Shown here: positions 61,254 to 64,000 of the stretch, one piece after another | Layout: each line of letters starts with the position of its first letter | Position numbering within the stretch: the first letter of the stretch is position 1 | Origin: Laterigemmans sp052161645 | Lineage (GTDB): Bacteria; Planctomycetota; Planctomycetia; Pirellulales; Pirellulaceae | Assembly (NCBI GenBank): GCA_052161645.1 | Contig: CP197414.1 | Reading direction: 5' to 3' (one strand) | Length of the DNA: 64,000 nucleotides | Notes under the pieces: model-generated | The model's input: only the letters and a program-made list of their open reading frames with translations | Told to the model about the DNA's origin: nothing | Databases searched by the model: none | Position numbers and translations under genes: made by a program

Positions 61254-63695
61254 TCAGCCGGCTGGTGAGATAATTTCACAACGGAGCAACGACTCCTTCG
61301 GATCGATCAGCAAGCGGAGAGGTTTGGAGATCAACCGACCATCTTCGGCAAATTGGCCGTCCACTTCGCTTCGCTCTTGCAACTGATCAAGCGTCGGCAA
61401 GCCTTCCGGCTCGAAACGAAATTCGCGCCGCATGCAACAAGTTTTTCGTCCCAGCAATTTGAGCACGCTGGCGGCTGCGGCGACAAGCGTACCGTCACGT
61501 TCCAAAGCCAGCAGCGGACGATCGGTATAGTCCAACATGGCCTGCAGATAACTGGCGTGTTGCTTAAGCTGGTCTTCCATTAAACGGCGGTCGGTGATGT
61601 CCAACACCGAACCGAACAGCTCCACGACCTTGCCGGCTTGATTCACAATTGGTTGGCCGCGGGCGATCGTGGTGTTGTAACTGCCGTCGGGGCGTCGGTG
61701 GCGGATTTGCAGTTGGTAGGCTGCACCATTTTCCATGGCGTTACGAATCGCCAACTCCGTTCGCTCGCGATCGGCCGGATGGACCATCGCCAAATACTCT
61801 TCAAAATTTGGCGATTTGGAATTCGGCGGTAGCCCAGAGATCCGAAACGTCTCTTCGCTCCATTTACTTTCGCCCGTCTCCAGGTTGACTTCCCAGGTTC
61901 CCAGGTTGGCCAAAGTTTGCACTTCGCGGAGTCGAGATTGACTTCGCCGCAGCTCATTCTCGGCTTCGCGTCGCAAGGTGATGTCGCGGGTATGCGCCAC
62001 GATCAGAGTTTCGTCGTCCAGCACTGCTTGGCGGGCTGAGATCAAGACGGGAACTTTGCGACCATTTGCATCTTGCAGAGTGGTTTCAAAGTTATCAACT
62101 TTGCCCGAATCACGAATTTGCTTGATAAAATCAACGCGTCGTTCGGGGGACTCCCAAAGGTTGATTTCGGCCACTCGCAGGCCAACCACCTCATCGCGCT
62201 GGCGAGCGAACATTCTGAGAAAGGTATCATTGGCGTCCAAGATGGTGCCATCGTTGAGACGCGAAACGAGCACCGCATCGGGCGAATTTGCAAACAACGT
62301 GCTGTAACGTTCTTCGCGCCGAATTTGTGCCGAACGCAAGCGGCGACGTTGGCGGATTTTGTCCGCTAAATCGGACTGCGTCTCGCCGGCCGCTTCGAGC
62401 AGCGACAGTGCCAAATCCAAGTCATCTTGGTCGAGTGCCAGTTGGGCGAATTCCTGTTGCAGCTTGCGCAAACTCGATTTTGCCCGTCGATTCTCCGGCC
62501 ACAACTCGAGCGCTTCGCGGGCCAGCGATATGGCCAAGCTGAGTCGTTCGTAGGATAGCGGTTCTTCGGTGGTTTGAGCGTGCCGAGTCGCTCGTCGCAG
62601 CAAAGCGATGCTCTCTTGGTGTTGCTGATATTCTCGCAACGCTTTCTGAAATTTACCCACCGATGCGTAGCGATCGGCCGGATCGGTAGCCATCGCAATC
62701 AGGGCGATGTCCATTAACTCACTTTGCACGTCGGTCGCGCGAAGTTTGTTGTCAGCAGCGTTGCAAATACACTCGACGAGGTTATCACCATCGTGCGGCG
62801 GGAAGCCGCTGAGCAGATGAAAGAGAGTCGCGCCCAGCAAATAAACATCGGTGTGGGGACCAATCTCATCCAGAGCGCCCGATGCGATTTCGGGAGCCAT
62901 GTAGGCGGGCGTGCCACCGATGCTGCCGCCCCCCGCAGCCATTTCCTCCGAGATCGGATGCGGCAACGCCAGCCCCCAGTCGGCAACTAAGACTTCACCG
63001 TAACGCCCCAACATGACATTCGCTGGTTTAATGTCACGGTGGATAATCCCCCGCGAGTGGGCGTAGCGGGTGGCATCGGCGACGCCCAGCAAGATTGTTA
63101 GATTTTCCTCCAGCGTTCGCTCCTGCAGCACCTCGCTCCAAGCCGTACCGTCGATCCGTTTCATGGAGTAAAAGGGATGCCCCTCGTCATCAATCGCCAA
63201 TTCGTGCAGCGCGATCACGTTGGGATGATCGAGCGCGCCCACCGTGCGAGCTTCGGTGAGAAACCGCAACCGCGCGGCGCGATCGGCGCGCAGGTAGTTG
63301 CGCAGCACCTTAATGGCAACCTCGCGGTTGACAGCCCGTTGATGCGTTTGAAAGACGATACCCGTGCCACCGCGGCCGATCGCCCCCACCAAGCGGTAAT
63401 CAGCATCTAAATCGGCCGCGCCACCCGGCTCAATCAAACGTCGTCGCGGCAGACCGGCCAAATCACTTTCGTCGACAACCGAGGCATCCCGCTGCTTACC
63501 CGTCGCGACGGCAGCCTCGGCCGCCAAAGAATCTGCGACAGCGGCGCCCCCGGCGGAAATAGCGGCCAGGTCGGGTGCCGCGACGGTCCGTTCCAAGAAA
63601 ATCGATTCCTGAATCGCTTCACGACCCAGCTCGCGAGCGTGCGAGAGGGCGATCAGTGTTTCCAGCAATTCGGGGGCAACTTTCTGAGATGCCAT
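61254..63695 (-). CDS. Soluble Ser/Thr kinase with C-terminal PAS domains
   Basis: An 813-residue protein. The kinase domain spans about 99-370: GRGGTGIVFQ, VAIKVLR, HRDIKPANVM (219 onward), and DWG (239-241) instead of DFG, then GTPAYMAPEI. The DFG-to-DWG change still keeps the metal-binding Asp. A helical linker with TPR-like spacing (about 375-465) follows, then PAS1 (about 468-580, YSTLFANSPDAVLVSRLNDG), PAS2 (about 600-710, ANLGTWEVNLETGESKWSEE) and a degenerate third PAS (about 718-760). No histidine kinase or GGDEF output follows, so the PAS domains probably feed the N-terminal kinase. It lacks a membrane helix. A possible operon with argH is suggested by the 83-base spacing. Confidence 0.92.
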   Translation of the reverse strand: MASQKVAPELLETLIALSHARELGREAIQESIFLERTVAAPDLAAISAGGAAVADSLAAEAAVATGKQRDASVVDESDLAGLPRRRLIEPGGAADLDADYRLVGAIGRGGTGIVFQTHQRAVNREVAIKVLRNYLRADRAARLRFLTEARTVGALDHPNVIALHELAIDDEGHPFYSMKRIDGTAWSEVLQERTLEENLTILLGVADATRYAHSRGIIHRDIKPANVMLGRYGEVLVADWGLALPHPISEEMAAGGGSIGGTPAYMAPEIASGALDEIGPHTDVYLLGATLFHLLSGFPPHDGDNLVECICNAADNKLRATDVQSELMDIALIAMATDPADRYASVGKFQKALREYQQHQESIALLRRATRHAQTTEEPLSYERLSLAISLAREALELWPENRRAKSSLRKLQQEFAQLALDQDDLDLALSLLEAAGETQSDLADKIRQRRRLRSAQIRREERYSTLFANSPDAVLVSRLNDGTILDANDTFLRMFARQRDEVVGLRVAEINLWESPERRVDFIKQIRDSGKVDNFETTLQDANGRKVPVLISARQAVLDDETLIVAHTRDITLRREAENELRRSQSRLREVQTLANLGTWEVNLETGESKWSEETFRISGLPPNSKSPNFEEYLAMVHPADRERTELAIRNAMENGAAYQLQIRHRRPDGSYNTTIARGQPIVNQAGKVVELFGSVLDITDRRLMEDQLKQHASYLQAMLDYTDRPLLALERDGTLVAAAASVLKLLGRKTCCMRREFRFEPEGLPTLDQLQERSEVDGQFAEDGRLISKPLRLLIDPKESLLRCEIISPAG

Positions 63696-63747
63696 GGGTT
63701 CTGTTTTCGTAAAATGAAAGGGATAAATCGAAGCGGAAGGGTGCCCA

Positions 63748-64000
63748 CTACAGGATGGGAGAAAATAGCCTCGACACGCCCACGATAATTTGAAACCAGA
63801 ATGGGCGATTGCTCAACGTGTTCTTTTGGGTCTTGTCTGATCGTCGAAAATCTCGCTGCAGCATCGCGTCCACACGCTGGATGAAGCCGGGATCACTGCC
63901 GGCAACCATGATTTCGAAGTTTAAGTGCAATGATCGATTATCAAGGTTGGTGGAACCGATCGCGGCAACGGTATTGTCGACGAGCACCGCCTTTTGATGC
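63748..64000 (-). CDS. Phospholipase D / cardiolipin synthase-like protein (C-terminal part, cut by window)
   Basis: The frame is open to the right edge. It reads HQKAVLVDNTVAAIGSTNLD at the edge, the second HKD motif (His, Lys, Asp, GSxN) of the phospholipase D superfamily, then NRSLHLNFEIMVAGSDPGFI, as in bacterial cardiolipin synthases, and ends FWFQIIVGVSRLFSPIL, a hydrophobic tail. The first HKD motif and N-terminus lie outside. A cardiolipin synthase role is likely, but the N-terminal membrane region that would confirm it is not in view. Confidence 0.88.
   Translation of the reverse strand, partial: HQKAVLVDNTVAAIGSTNLDNRSLHLNFEIMVAGSDPGFIQRVDAMLQRDFRRSDKTQKNTLSNRPFWFQIIVGVSRLFSPIL

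Overview
The window looks like chromosomal DNA of a planctomycete of the Pirellulales type (Rhodopirellula/Blastopirellula relatives). The marker families are characteristic: a LEPR-XLL secreted protein, a DUF1549/DUF1553 protein paired with a DUF1501 protein, two 'Pirellula-type' heme-binding dehydrogenase-like giants, a DUF1559 prepilin-like protein, CRTAC1/FG-GAP proteins next to TPR proteins, a decayed HEAT-Hint protein, and five Ser/Thr protein kinases, two of them each beside an ECF sigma factor. I support 37 coding genes (two cut by the window edges) and one broken gene. I saw no tRNA, rRNA, CRISPR array, transposase or integrase.

Layout. 1-5241: a secreted zinc-phospholipase-C-like gene running off the left edge, then an ECF sigma/TPR-kinase pair on the minus strand. 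6011-9982: a minus-strand sulfur module read in the order ArsR-type repressor, rhodanese-DUF2892 membrane protein, persulfide-dioxygenase-like metallo-beta-lactamase-fold/double-rhodanese fusion, and an exported DsrE fusion protein. A good sigma70-like promoter precedes the repressor. 10335-16772: plus-strand metabolic genes: an unknown protein coupled to an HD phosphohydrolase, a HesB/IscA protein next to cobL, an orphan DUF1501 protein, and an unusual BRCT-MerR-TPR fusion. 17436-27940: a signalling cluster with a small kinase, a 2251-residue mosaic kinase, an ECF sigma factor and a non-RD kinase. 27941-30774: a poorly coding, partly AT-richer stretch with a small membrane protein and the remains of a HEAT-Hint protein.

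30775-45047: exported catabolic and redox proteins: a DUF1080-heme fusion, a DUF485/ActP-like symporter pair, an FG-GAP protein, and a PSCyt/DUF1549/DUF1553 protein with its DUF1501 partner. 45176-53203: lipoproteins, a prepilin-like protein, TPR and CRTAC1 proteins, and a DUF1805 (YunC-like) protein. 53174-59643: a ceramidase-like/heme fusion divergent from a C45-type Ntn-hydrolase. 59788-64000: argH, a PAS-containing kinase and the end of a phospholipase D/cardiolipin-synthase-like gene.

Themes. (i) Large exported cytochrome-c-containing proteins recur three times, two of them carrying different hydrolase-like heads on the same beta-propeller/HEAT/heme chassis. (ii) Kinase plus ECF sigma modules recur. 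(iii) The sulfur operon combines sensing, persulfide oxidation and an extracytoplasmic DsrE protein. Domain names come from reading motifs by eye; no database search was run.
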